Source of the DNA: a bacterium
GTDB taxonomy: Bacteria; Ratteibacteria; UBA8468; B48-G9; JAFGKM01
Direction of reading: 5' to 3'
Length of the DNA: 29,985 nt
Assembly (NCBI GenBank): GCA_035370465.1
Contig: DAOOVW010000019.1
Span: 1 to 29,985, forward strand
In this document: in pieces, positions 6,621-15,086 of the stretch
How positions within the stretch are numbered: position 1 is the first letter of the stretch
Layout of the letters: every line of letters begins with the position of its first letter
Notes under the pieces: generated by a model
Seen by the model: the letters and a program-made list of their open reading frames with translations, nothing else
Databases searched by the model: none
What the model was told of the DNA's origin: nothing
Translations under genes and position numbers: made by a program

Positions 6621-7340
6621 TTATCTCCAGAACACTTGAAAAATCAATATTGTTAAAAGAATCCCAATAATTCCTCCTATAATTACTTCATTTACCTTAT
6701 GTATTTTTTTACTTATTCTACTTTCTGCAACCCATATTGCTAAAATTAACACAAGAAAAGATATTATAGGGAATTCTTTAAAAGTTAAAATAGAAATTGT
6801 TGTCCAGATGCTAAAAGCAATACCTGAGTGAATACTTGGCATTCCTCCTGAAAGAGAAAATTCCTTTTCAATTGAAAATTTTAGTAAAATAGCAAGAGAA
6901 ATGACAATTACAAGTGCTATAAAAGTAATATGCCATTGAGAATTTGCAATATTTTCAAATATATTTCTCCAACCAGATGGAAAATATTTCACAAAAATTA
7001 AATATCCACCAATAAAAGAAAAAAAGGAAGCTACAAGAACAGAGGAAGCAGCAATGTCTTTTATTTTCTTTATTTCCTTATGATTTTCTATTGTAAACAG
7101 ATTTGAAAAATTCTCAATTGATGTATTTATAATTTCTGCTCCAAAAACAAGTGAAATAAATATAAGAATAATTAAAAATTCACTAAGTGGGATTTTCAAA
7201 AATAAACTTCCTGTTATAACACAAATTGCAATGAAAATATGTATTTTAAAATTTCTCTCTGTTTTTAAAGCATAAAAAAATCCTTCAATTGCTGAATTGA
7301 AACTACTTAAAATATCATGATTTTTTTTATTCTCTTTCAT
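6621..7340 (-). CDS. Diacylglycerol/undecaprenol kinase fused to a PAP2 phosphatase
   Basis: This is a 239-residue membrane protein with two joined enzymes. Residues about 1-115 are a DgkA-type small integral-membrane lipid kinase with AIEGFFYALKTERNFKIH, FGAEIINTSIEN and KDIAASSVLVAS. Residues about 140-239 are a PAP2-type phosphatase with SGGMPSIHSGIAFS and an AESRISKKIHKVNEVIIGG motif carrying the SR...H...E pattern. Kinase and phosphatase acting on undecaprenol or diacylglycerol in one chain implies a recycling or set-point role for the lipid carrier (inference). A GGGAAT ribosome-binding site precedes it. Confidence 0.88.
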   Translation of the reverse strand: MKENKKNHDILSSFNSAIEGFFYALKTERNFKIHIFIAICVITGSLFLKIPLSEFLIILIFISLVFGAEIINTSIENFSNLFTIENHKEIKKIKDIAASSVLVASFFSFIGGYLIFVKYFPSGWRNIFENIANSQWHITFIALVIVISLAILLKFSIEKEFSLSGGMPSIHSGIAFSIWTTISILTFKEFPIISFLVLILAIWVAESRISKKIHKVNEVIIGGIIGILLTILIFQVFWR

Positions 7341-7381
7341 TATTCCCTTTTATAAAAGGCACGCAAATTTTTGTGTTTATT

Positions 7382-7410
7382 ATTATATCATTTTTACCTG
7401 GTGTTTTGAA
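7382..7410 (-). promoter_or_regulatory. Possible internal promoter before the kinase-PAP2 gene
   Basis: On the - strand, TTCAAA (7410-7405) and TATAAT (7387-7382) are separated by 17 bp. They straddle the end of ybeY, in the only gap (53 bp) within the phoH-recO string. In such AT-rich DNA chance matches are common. Confidence 0.3.
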
Positions 7411-7843
7411 GTTTTTTAAATATTTGATCCTGGAATTTTTTCATATTCTCAAATTCCTCTTTTTTGTAGTCCCTGTACCCTTTTAAATGTAAAAATCCAT
7501 GAATTATAAGATATAAAATTTCTTCTTCATTTGTGTAATTATATATAACAGAGTTTTCTTTTGCCTTTTCTATTGAAATAATTATTTCACCATGATTTTT
7601 TGAAATTTTAAATGACATAACATCTGTTGGAAAGGGTCTACCAAGAAATTTTTTATTTAGTTTAATTATTTTTCTATTACTGACAAAAACAATAGATATG
7701 TTATATGGAGGCCCTGATAAAATTTTTGATAATTTCTCTGTTTTTTCTTTAATCTGGTCAAGATTTATCTTTGCTTTTTTTTGATTGTTTATAATCTCAA
7801 ATTTAACTTCTCTTTTTTTCTTTATAATGTTTTTCGTATGCAT
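7394..7843 (-). CDS. ybeY: Endoribonuclease YbeY / rRNA maturation factor
   Basis: YbeY is a zinc-dependent single-strand RNase acting in 16S rRNA 3'-end maturation and ribosome quality control. The conserved LNKKFLGRPFPTDVMSF is present. The zinc motif, normally H-G-x-L-H-L-x-G-Y-D-H, reads HGFLHLKGYRD: His115 and His119 are kept, but the third ligand position is Asp125. The protein has 149 residues. The ATG at 7843 lies 41 bases inside phoH and has no clear Shine-Dalgarno sequence, so it either depends on translational coupling or uses a later non-ATG start. The phoH-ybeY order is common in bacteria. Confidence 0.87.
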   Translation of the reverse strand: MHTKNIIKKKREVKFEIINNQKKAKINLDQIKEKTEKLSKILSGPPYNISIVFVSNRKIIKLNKKFLGRPFPTDVMSFKISKNHGEIIISIEKAKENSVIYNYTNEEEILYLIIHGFLHLKGYRDYKKEEFENMKKFQDQIFKKLQNTR

Positions 7844-8780
7844 TTATTATATCTTTAACAAGTAAGTGTCTTACAACATCTTCATGAGAGAAGTAGACAA
7901 ATTTAATTCCCTTTATATTAGAAAGGATTGTTTGGATTTCTACTAACCCTGATGTCAGGGAAGTTAATGGAATATCAATTTGTGTAATATCTCCTGTTAT
8001 AACTGCCTTTGAATTAAGCCCAAGGCGAGTAAGAAACATTTTCATCTGTTCAAAAGTTGTATTTTGTGCTTCATCTAAAATTATAAATGAATTACTTAAA
8101 CTTCTACCTCGCATATAAGCAAGTGGAACTACTTCTATTATTTTTCTCTCTGTCCATCTTTTTAATTCTTCATATTTCATAATGTCATAAAGAGCATCAT
8201 ATACTGGCTGTAAATATGGTTTTATTTTTTCTTCAAGGTCACCAGGTAAAAAACCCAATCTTTCTCCTGCTTCAAGGGCTGGTCTTGTAAGAACAAGTCG
8301 TTGATATTTTCCTTCCTTTACACCTTCAATTCCACATGCAACAGCAAGATATGTTTTTCCAGTTCCTGCTGGACCTATTCCAATCACAAGGTCATAATTC
8401 TTTATACTTTTTATATATTCTTTTTGATTTTCACTTTTTGGAACAACTATTTTTTTCTTTGAATTCAAATGAATAGTAAAGTCATCTTTTTTTTCTTCTT
8501 GTTTCTCTGCTTTTTCACCAATTAGTTTTAGAATTTCTTCTTTTTCTATAACTTTTTTGTTTCTAACATACTTTTTAAGTATTTCAAAAATTTCAATTGC
8601 TTTTTCAACTTTTTCTTTTTCACCTTTTATTTTGACAGAATTACCACGCCCAATAATTTCAACATCAAGCAATTTTTCAAGTAATTTAAGATTTTTATCC
8701 ATTTGCCCATAGATTATCTGGGCTTGTCCGAAGGATCCTGTAGATTCATTAGAGAAATTTATTTCTTTTATTTCTTCCAT
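7803..8780 (-). CDS. PhoH-like ATPase (PhoL/YbeZ)
   Basis: This is a 325-residue cytoplasmic P-loop ATPase linked to YbeY in RNA metabolism. The N-terminal 85 residues resemble a KH-like RNA-binding segment (VEIIGRGNSVKIKGEKEKV). The ATPase part has Walker A GIGPAGTGKT at about residue 138, ALEAGERLGFLPGDLEEK, Walker B FIILDEAQNT and TGDITQID. Its ATG directly follows the stop of the lipoprotein gene, and its end overlaps ybeY. Confidence 0.95.
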   Translation of the reverse strand: MEEIKEINFSNESTGSFGQAQIIYGQMDKNLKLLEKLLDVEIIGRGNSVKIKGEKEKVEKAIEIFEILKKYVRNKKVIEKEEILKLIGEKAEKQEEKKDDFTIHLNSKKKIVVPKSENQKEYIKSIKNYDLVIGIGPAGTGKTYLAVACGIEGVKEGKYQRLVLTRPALEAGERLGFLPGDLEEKIKPYLQPVYDALYDIMKYEELKRWTERKIIEVVPLAYMRGRSLSNSFIILDEAQNTTFEQMKMFLTRLGLNSKAVITGDITQIDIPLTSLTSGLVEIQTILSNIKGIKFVYFSHEDVVRHLLVKDIINAYEKHYKEKKRS

Positions 8781-9449
8781 TTAAGGAATGATTATATTTG
8801 TCCCAGGTATAAGTACATTTGGATTTTTTATAACTTTTTTGTTTTTCTCATATATTTGTTGCCATTTGCTTGAATTTCCATAAAATTTTTTTGCTATTTC
8901 TGAAAGAGTGTCTCCCTTTTTAATGGTATATGTGTTTTGAGTTTTTGGTTCTTCCATTATAATTGGCTCTTCTTCTGGCTTCATTACCATTGTTGCTCTT
9001 AATCTATTTATTTCTGCTATTGTTTGATTAGCAACTGAAATTGATTTATCGCTTGATTTATTTGCTGCATCTATTGCATCATTTGCTGCTTTAATTGCCT
9101 TATTTGCTGTCTGGTCAGCATATTCAATTGCCTTATTTGCTGCATCAATTGCTTTTTTTGTTTCTTCTTCAGTAAATTTTCTTGCTTCATTTGCTGCTGC
9201 AATTGCTTTGTTTGCTGCTTCTAATGCTTTATCAGATGTGCTGTTTGCTTGATTACTTGTTTCAAGGGCCTGTTTTGCCATTTCTTCTGACTTTTTACTT
9301 ATTTCTAAACTTGTTTCTGCAATTGCAAGTGTCTGTTTAAGTTTCATATCAATAATTTCATCTCTTGTAGGTTCTTTTTCTTGTTTTTTTTGAACCCCTG
9401 CACAACCGGTAAGCAGAAATAAAATTAAAATTAAATAAAATTTCCTCAT
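8781..9449 (-). CDS. LysM-domain lipoprotein with alanine-zipper coiled coil
   Basis: This is a 222-residue exported lipoprotein. A short signal ends in the lipobox LTGC (Cys at about residue 16). Residues about 40-150 form a long Ala-rich heptad coiled coil with repeats such as ALEAANKAIAAANEA and AIKAANDAIDAANKS, similar in style to Lpp-type alanine zippers. A C-terminal LysM domain, YTIKKGDTLSEIAKKFYG to the end, would bind peptidoglycan. The design suggests an outer-membrane-to-cell-wall tether (inference). It has a good ribosome-binding site (AAGGAG). It is the first gene of the phoH-recO-fumarase string, with about 160 bases between it and aspS. Confidence 0.88.
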   Translation of the reverse strand: MRKFYLILILFLLTGCAGVQKKQEKEPTRDEIIDMKLKQTLAIAETSLEISKKSEEMAKQALETSNQANSTSDKALEAANKAIAAANEARKFTEEETKKAIDAANKAIEYADQTANKAIKAANDAIDAANKSSDKSISVANQTIAEINRLRATMVMKPEEEPIIMEEPKTQNTYTIKKGDTLSEIAKKFYGNSSKWQQIYEKNKKVIKNPNVLIPGTNIIIP

Positions 9450-9611
9450 ATTATCTCCTTTTTAATATTATTGAATACTTTTTATCTTTCAGTTAAATCC
9501 TTTCTCACTTCCCTTTTATAAATAAAAAATGGAGAAATTTTTTCTTCTTTTCTCATAACTTACTACTTTCTACTTTTCAAGCAACGCAGTCAATTGAACG
9601 CTTACAATATA
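9450..9611. other. Intergenic gap between aspS and the lipoprotein gene
   Basis: No gene is visible. On the - strand a weak promoter, TTGAAA-17 bp-TATGAG near 9545-9580, may start the lipoprotein-phoH transcript. I see no clear terminator for hisS-aspS, so read-through is possible. Confidence 0.3.
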
Positions 9612-11384
9612 TCATTCATCTGTTTCTATGTCAATATGTATTTTATTTTCTTTAAGAAGTTGTGGGTCAACATCTGAAGGTGCCTGTGTAAGAGGGCATA
9701 CGCCTTTTTGTGTTTTGGGAAATGCAATTGTTTCTCTTATACTTTCTTCTCCAACTAAAATCATAATAAGTCGGTCAATCCCAAAAGCAATTCCTCCATG
9801 AGGTGGTGCCCCAAAATCAAGTGCCTGTAATAAAAATCCAAATCTCTCATTATAAATATTCTCTTCAATTCCGATAATTTTGAAAATTTTTTCCTGTAAG
9901 TCCTTTTTATGAATTCTTATACTTCCGCCACCTATTTCAATTCCATTCAAAACAAGGTCATAAGCAAGAGATTTTACTTTCAATGGTTCTTTTTCAAGAA
10001 GAGAAATATCATCTTGTCTTGGAGAGGTAAACGGATGATGAACTGGTTGAATTCTCTTTTCATCAGAGTTATATTCAAAAAGTGGAAAATCAACTACCCA
10101 GACAAAATCAAGACATTTCTTTTTTTTATCATCAATTTTTTCCTTTATATTTTCTTTTAATTGAAATAGCATCTCTTCAGTATTCCTTTTTTCTCCAGCA
10201 AGGAAAAATAACAATGTATTTTCACTTTCTGGATAAATTGATTTTAATTTTTTGAGCATTTCTTCTGAAAGAAATTTTTTAAAAGGACTTTGTATTTCAT
10301 CTTTTTTAAACCTTATCCAGCCAAGTCCACTACATCCCTTTTCTTTAACAAAATTTGTAAAATTATCAATATCTTTTAATGAGATATTTTCCCCCTTTTT
10401 AACAAAAAATCCTTTTATAATTCCCCCTTCCTCAATTACTTTCTCAAAAATTTTGAGCCCACTTCCTTTAAATATTTCCGTTAAGTTAAAAAATTTCATT
10501 TCATCTTTCAGGTCTGGTTTATCTGTTCCATAAACAGACATTGCTTCTTCATAAGTTATTATAGGAAATGGCACTTTTAATTCAATCCCGAATGTTTTTT
10601 CAATGGAATGTTTAAGCATTTTTTCAGTTATTCCCATTATATCTTTTTCTTCAATAAATGACATTTCAATATCTATTTGAGTAAATTCTGGTTGTCTATC
10701 AGCACGCATATCTTCATCTCTGAAACATCTTGCAATTTGAAAATATTTATCCATACCCCCTATCATAAGAATTTGTTTAAAGAGTTGAGGGGACTGCGGA
10801 AGAGCATAAAATTTTCCAGGATTTAATCTTGATGGAACAATAAAGTCCCTTGCTCCTTCGGGAGTGCTTTTAGTCAAAACAGGTGTTTCAATTTCAATAA
10901 ATCCATCATTTACAAGAAATTGCCTTATATTATTTGCAAAAAAAGACCTCTTTATAAGATTTTCTTTGATTTTTTGTCTTCTGAGGTCAATGTATCTATA
11001 TTTCAGGCGAATGTTATCTCCAATTTCTATGTATTCGGAGACCTCAAAAGGAAGTGCCTTGCATTTGTTTAAAATTGTTAAATTTTTAAGTTTTATTTCA
11101 ATTTCTCCTGTTGGAATTTTAGGATTTATTGTTTCTTCTGGCCTTTTGACAACATCCCCTTCAATTTTAATTACCCATTCTTCCCTTATTTCCTTAATTT
11201 TTTCCCATATATCTTTATTTAGCACTTCTGGTGAACATAAAATTTGTGTAATACCATATCTATCTCTTAAATCAATAAATGTAATTCCTCCGTGGTCCCT
11301 AAATGAGTTAACCCACCCACATAATATTACTTCTTCTCCTAAATTTTTAATATTTAGTTGTCCACATGTATAAGTTCTTAGCAT
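9612..11384 (-). CDS. aspS: Aspartyl-tRNA synthetase
   Basis: This is a class II synthetase of the bacterial type, 590 residues, charging tRNA-Asp. The N-terminal OB anticodon-binding domain shows CGWVNSFRDHGGITFIDLRD. Motif 2 is FRDEDMRADRQPEFTQID, and motif 3 is GAPPHGGIAFGIDRLIM near residue 535. The GAD insertion typical of bacterial enzymes lies between (about residues 290-410). Whether it also charges tRNA-Asn cannot be told here. The start codon overlaps the hisS stop by 7 bases, and AAAGGA lies within the last hisS codons, so the two are coupled. Confidence 0.97.
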   Translation of the reverse strand: MLRTYTCGQLNIKNLGEEVILCGWVNSFRDHGGITFIDLRDRYGITQILCSPEVLNKDIWEKIKEIREEWVIKIEGDVVKRPEETINPKIPTGEIEIKLKNLTILNKCKALPFEVSEYIEIGDNIRLKYRYIDLRRQKIKENLIKRSFFANNIRQFLVNDGFIEIETPVLTKSTPEGARDFIVPSRLNPGKFYALPQSPQLFKQILMIGGMDKYFQIARCFRDEDMRADRQPEFTQIDIEMSFIEEKDIMGITEKMLKHSIEKTFGIELKVPFPIITYEEAMSVYGTDKPDLKDEMKFFNLTEIFKGSGLKIFEKVIEEGGIIKGFFVKKGENISLKDIDNFTNFVKEKGCSGLGWIRFKKDEIQSPFKKFLSEEMLKKLKSIYPESENTLLFFLAGEKRNTEEMLFQLKENIKEKIDDKKKKCLDFVWVVDFPLFEYNSDEKRIQPVHHPFTSPRQDDISLLEKEPLKVKSLAYDLVLNGIEIGGGSIRIHKKDLQEKIFKIIGIEENIYNERFGFLLQALDFGAPPHGGIAFGIDRLIMILVGEESIRETIAFPKTQKGVCPLTQAPSDVDPQLLKENKIHIDIETDE

Positions 11385-12622
11385 TTTATTTTTTCCTTTA
11401 TTTCATTTACTATGTCTTTTTCATTTATTAAAAATTGCGTCCCATTTTCCATATCTTTAAGTATTATTTGATTATTTTGAATTTCATTTTCTCCAATTAT
11501 TATACACCATTTTTTCTTTTCTCTATTAAGTATTTTTAAATGTGAACTTAAATCTCTATCCTCAAAGTCAAAAACAATTTTTATATTGTGTTCTCTTAGG
11601 ATACTTAAATTTTTAACACCCCATAATTTTGCCTTTTCCCCAATAAAAATACAATAAATTGGTTCTTCTAATTTAACCTGTTTTATATATGGAATAATTC
11701 TTTCTATTCCAATTGCAAATCCAACTGCTGGTATATTAGGTCCTCCTAATTGTTGAACAAGATTATCATACCTGCCACCACCTGCTACTGCACTTTCTCC
11801 ATTTTCAACAAATGCCTCAAAGACAGTTTTTGTATAGTAATCAAGACCTCTTACAAGATTTTTATCAATTTTAAAATTGATGTTTATATCATTAAGATAT
11901 TCAATAACCTTTTCAAAATGTATTTTACAATCATCACATAAAATATCCAATACAGAAGGGGCATTTTTTGAAATTTCCTTACAATTTCTATTTTTACAAT
12001 CAAGAACTCTTAATGGATTTTTCTCCAATCGGACTTTGCAATCATCACAAATTTGTTCTTTGAAATTCTGAAAATAATTTTTTAGTTTTTCAGAGTACAT
12101 TATTTTACAATTTAAACATCCAAGAGAATTTATAGAAAAATAATAATTTTCTATATTAACTTTTTTAAAAATAGATGACAATAAATTTATAATTTCTCCA
12201 TCAAAATATGCGTTTCCACCACCAAATAATTCTACTCCAAAATGATAAAACTGCCTATATCTATCTTTTTGAGGCCTATCATATCTGAACATAGGTCCAT
12301 AATAGTAAAGTCGTGAAATTTTTTCTTTTAAATATATCTGGTTTTCAATATATGCTCTTACAACAGGGGTAGTTCCCTCTGGTCTTAAAGCAATGTCCCT
12401 TCCTTTTCTATCTTTGAAACAATATATTTCTTTTGAAATAATATCTGTTTCTTCACCAACTCCTTTTTCAAAAAGTCCTTTTTCTTCAACGACAGGCACT
12501 TTTATCTCTTCAAAACCAAAAAGTTCAGATATCTGTCTACCTTCTTTCTCAAATAAATTCCATTTCTTACTTTCATCAGGCAAAATATCATGCATTCCAC
12601 GAACTCTTTTATATTTTCCCAT
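11378..12622 (-). CDS. hisS: Histidyl-tRNA synthetase
   Basis: This is a class II synthetase charging tRNA-His. Landmarks are RVRGMHDILPDE at the N terminus, RPEGTTPVVRAY, motif 2 with YYGPMFRYDRPQKDRYRQF, the HisA motif LVRGLDYYTKTVFEA, AVGFAIGIERI and a C-terminal anticodon-binding domain. The insertion domain carries several Cys pairs (CLNC, CDDC, CKNRNC, CDDC), as in many bacterial HisRS. The start at 12622 (414 residues) is preferred to the upstream in-frame ATG at 12658, because AGAAAGGA lies six bases before it and the next residues match the family start. Confidence 0.96.
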   Translation of the reverse strand: MGKYKRVRGMHDILPDESKKWNLFEKEGRQISELFGFEEIKVPVVEEKGLFEKGVGEETDIISKEIYCFKDRKGRDIALRPEGTTPVVRAYIENQIYLKEKISRLYYYGPMFRYDRPQKDRYRQFYHFGVELFGGGNAYFDGEIINLLSSIFKKVNIENYYFSINSLGCLNCKIMYSEKLKNYFQNFKEQICDDCKVRLEKNPLRVLDCKNRNCKEISKNAPSVLDILCDDCKIHFEKVIEYLNDININFKIDKNLVRGLDYYTKTVFEAFVENGESAVAGGGRYDNLVQQLGGPNIPAVGFAIGIERIIPYIKQVKLEEPIYCIFIGEKAKLWGVKNLSILREHNIKIVFDFEDRDLSSHLKILNREKKKWCIIIGENEIQNNQIILKDMENGTQFLINEKDIVNEIKEKIKC

Positions 12623-12669
12623 TTTTTCCTTTCTCTTATTTATGATATAATTTACCACAAAATTTTATG

Positions 12670-12697
12670 TTGACAAAAATATTTATTGTTGTATAAT
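12670..12697 (+). promoter_or_regulatory. Promoter of rpsO-pnp
   Basis: TTGACA at 12670-12675 and TATAAT at 12692-12697 have a 16-bp spacer, followed by AAAGGAG at 12711-12717 and the rpsO ATG at 12724. On the other strand a TTGTCA overlapping the same -35 region may serve hisS, so the two operons probably share this divergent control region. Confidence 0.8.
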
Positions 12698-12723
12698 TAT
12701 AGAGATAAGTAAAGGAGAAATAA

Positions 12724-12990
12724 ATGTTAGATACAGAAGAAAAAATAAAATTAGTAAAAGAATATGGAAGACATGAAAAGGATACTGGGTCCCCAGAAGT
12801 TCAAATTGCTTTATTAACAAATAGGATTGAGGCGTTAAGCAAGCATTTTGAGAAACATAAAAAAGATACAAATTCAAGAAGGGGCTTTTTAAAACTTATT
12901 GGAAGAAGAAGGCGTCTTTTGAGATATTTACAGATGACTGACCCTGAAAAATACCAAGAAGTTATCAAAAAATTGAATATTAGAAGATAA
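12724..12990 (+). CDS. rpsO: 30S ribosomal protein S15
   Basis: This is the standard 88-residue S15, which binds 16S rRNA early in small-subunit assembly. HEKDTGSPEVQIALLTNRI, LSKHFEKHKKD and SRRGFLKLIGRRRRLLRYL are all typical. A strong Shine-Dalgarno sequence precedes the ATG. Only two bases separate its stop from the pnp ATG, the classic rpsO-pnp pairing. Confidence 0.98.
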   Translation: MLDTEEKIKLVKEYGRHEKDTGSPEVQIALLTNRIEALSKHFEKHKKDTNSRRGFLKLIGRRRRLLRYLQMTDPEKYQEVIKKLNIRR

Positions 12991-12992
12991 AA

Positions 12993-15065
12993 ATGGAAAA
13001 GAAAATTACAATACCTTGTGGGAATACCCCAATAATAATTGAATTAAATAAAGTTGCAAAACAAAGTAATGGTTCATCTTTTGTAAGATGTGGTGATACT
13101 GTTGTCTTAACAACTGTTGTTTGTGCAGAAGAAGAAAAAGAAGATGTTGATTTTTTTCCTCTTGTATGTGATTACAGAGAACAAACATCCGCAGCAGGTA
13201 AAATTCCTGGTGGATTTTTCAAAAGAGAAGGGAAACCAACAGAAAGAGAAGTTCTTATTAGCCGACTGATAGATAGGTCAATAAGACCGCTTTTCCCTTC
13301 TGACTATTACAGAGATATTCAGGTTGTTTCTTTTGTCCTATCCGCTGATTCAGAAAATGATACCGATATTCTTTCAATAATTGGTGCTGCATTTGCATTA
13401 AGTAGTTCAAACATAGACATTAAAAAAAATATTTTTGGTGTAAAAGTTGGTATGATTGATAATAAATTTGTTATTAATCCAACAATCAGTCAGTTAGAAA
13501 AAAGTCCTCTTTCTTTAATAATTGTTGGAACAGAGGAATCAGTAATTATGTTAGAAGGACAGGGCAATCAAATAAGTGAAAATGATTTTTTAAATGCTGT
13601 TGAGTTTGGGATGGAAAATATTAAAAAATTTGTGAAATATGTAGATGAAGTAAAAGGAGAAAAAGAGGAAATTAAAAAAAATAATTTTGATGAGACAATA
13701 GATATAGAAAATATTTCTTCTTTTCTTGATAATAAATTAAAAGACATATTTAATTACCCTGAAAAGAAAAGCAGAAGTTTGTTTTATAAATCCATAGAAG
13801 GTGAACTACTTGAAAAATATCCAGAAGAACAAAAGAAAGAAGTAAAAAAAATTTTTGAATGCTTATTAAGGGAGAAAGTCAGAAAAATAATACTTGAGAC
13901 AGGAAAAAGGTTAGATGGAAGAGGTAAAGAGGAAATTAGACCAATAGAATGCGAAGTTGGACTCCTGCCAAGAAATCATGGTTCTGCCCTTTTTACAAGG
14001 GGGCAAACACAATGTTTGGCATCTTTGACACTTGGAACAAGTGCAGATGAACAAATTATTGACGGGCTTTATGAAGAAACAACAAAAAGATTTATGCTAC
14101 ACTATAATTTTCCTCCTTTTTCTGTTGGAGAGGTTTCTCCATTAAGAGCACCTTCAAGAAGAGAAATCGGGCATGGCAATTTAGCGGAAAGGTCACTTCT
14201 TCCACTTATTCCTGATGAAAAAACATTCCCATATACAATAAGAATAGTTGCAAATATACTTGAATCAAATGGGTCTTCTTCAATGGCAACTGTTTGTGCT
14301 GGTTCCCTTGCGTTAATGGATGCAGGTGTGCCATTTGAAAAACATATTGGAGGAGTTGCATTGGGTATGATTAAAGAAGGAGATAAACACATAATTCTAA
14401 CAGATATTCAGGGAGAAGAAGACCATTTTGGAGACCTTGACCTTAAAATAGCAGGAAGTCAGGATGGCATAACTGGTTTTCAAATGGATGTGAAGACAGA
14501 TGAATTTTCTCTTGATATTTTAAAACAGGCTGTCTTACAATCAAGAAAGGCACGACTTGAAATTCTTGAGAAAATGTATAAAACAATTTCTGCTCCCAGA
14601 GAAAATATTTCACCTTATGCTCCAAAAATATACAATATCTCAGTTTCTCCTGATAAAATAGGGCTTGTAATTGGTTCAGGAGGTAAAACAATTAAAAAAA
14701 TTATTGAAGAAACAGGGGCAGATATTGATATCCAGGATGACGGAAATATAAGAATTTACTCATCAGATATAAACGCATGTAAAAAAGCAGCAGCAGAAAT
14801 AAAAAAAATAACAAAAGGACCTGAGGTGGGAGATGTATTTGATGGAGTTGTAACAAAGGTCTTGCCATTTGGTGCAATAGTTAAAATTTCTTCAAATCAG
14901 GAAGGGCTTGTTCATATTTCAGAAATAGAGTCGTATAGAATAAAAAAAGTTGATGATGTTCTTAAAGTTGGCTCAAAAGTTAGAGTAAAAGTTATTGGAG
15001 TTGATGAACAGGGAAGGGTTGTTTTAAGTAGAAAACAAGCACTCAAAGATAAAAAAGAAAAATGA
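12993..15065 (+). CDS. pnp: Polyribonucleotide nucleotidyltransferase (PNPase)
   Basis: This is a 690-residue phosphorolytic 3'-5' exoribonuclease of mRNA decay, acting as a trimer. Two RNase PH domains are seen (residues about 10-215, with GGFFKREGKPTEREVLISRL, and about 300-530, with RLDGRGKEEIRPIECEVG and GLYEETTKRFMLHYNFPPF). They are followed by a KH domain (KIGLVIGSGGKTIKKIIEE) and an S1 domain (GDVFDGVVTKVLPFGAIVKI). All domains are intact and the length is normal. Confidence 0.98.
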   Translation: MEKKITIPCGNTPIIIELNKVAKQSNGSSFVRCGDTVVLTTVVCAEEEKEDVDFFPLVCDYREQTSAAGKIPGGFFKREGKPTEREVLISRLIDRSIRPLFPSDYYRDIQVVSFVLSADSENDTDILSIIGAAFALSSSNIDIKKNIFGVKVGMIDNKFVINPTISQLEKSPLSLIIVGTEESVIMLEGQGNQISENDFLNAVEFGMENIKKFVKYVDEVKGEKEEIKKNNFDETIDIENISSFLDNKLKDIFNYPEKKSRSLFYKSIEGELLEKYPEEQKKEVKKIFECLLREKVRKIILETGKRLDGRGKEEIRPIECEVGLLPRNHGSALFTRGQTQCLASLTLGTSADEQIIDGLYEETTKRFMLHYNFPPFSVGEVSPLRAPSRREIGHGNLAERSLLPLIPDEKTFPYTIRIVANILESNGSSSMATVCAGSLALMDAGVPFEKHIGGVALGMIKEGDKHIILTDIQGEEDHFGDLDLKIAGSQDGITGFQMDVKTDEFSLDILKQAVLQSRKARLEILEKMYKTISAPRENISPYAPKIYNISVSPDKIGLVIGSGGKTIKKIIEETGADIDIQDDGNIRIYSSDINACKKAAAEIKKITKGPEVGDVFDGVVTKVLPFGAIVKISSNQEGLVHISEIESYRIKKVDDVLKVGSKVRVKVIGVDEQGRVVLSRKQALKDKKEK

Positions 15066-15086
15066 TTTTTCTATCACCAAATATTC

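Noticed and set aside
8940..9310. Repetitive region that could be taken for a tandem DNA repeat or CRISPR-like array
   Set aside because: The periodicity is that of Ala-rich heptads in the lipoprotein coding sequence, with varied codons and no constant spacer length.
10864..11373. 169-codon + strand frame opposite aspS
   Set aside because: It lies wholly within aspS; its length reflects low stop frequency on the antisense strand of a conserved gene.
12683..12877. - strand frame overlapping rpsO and its promoter
   Set aside because: It is antisense to S15 and the rpsO promoter and has no initiation signal.
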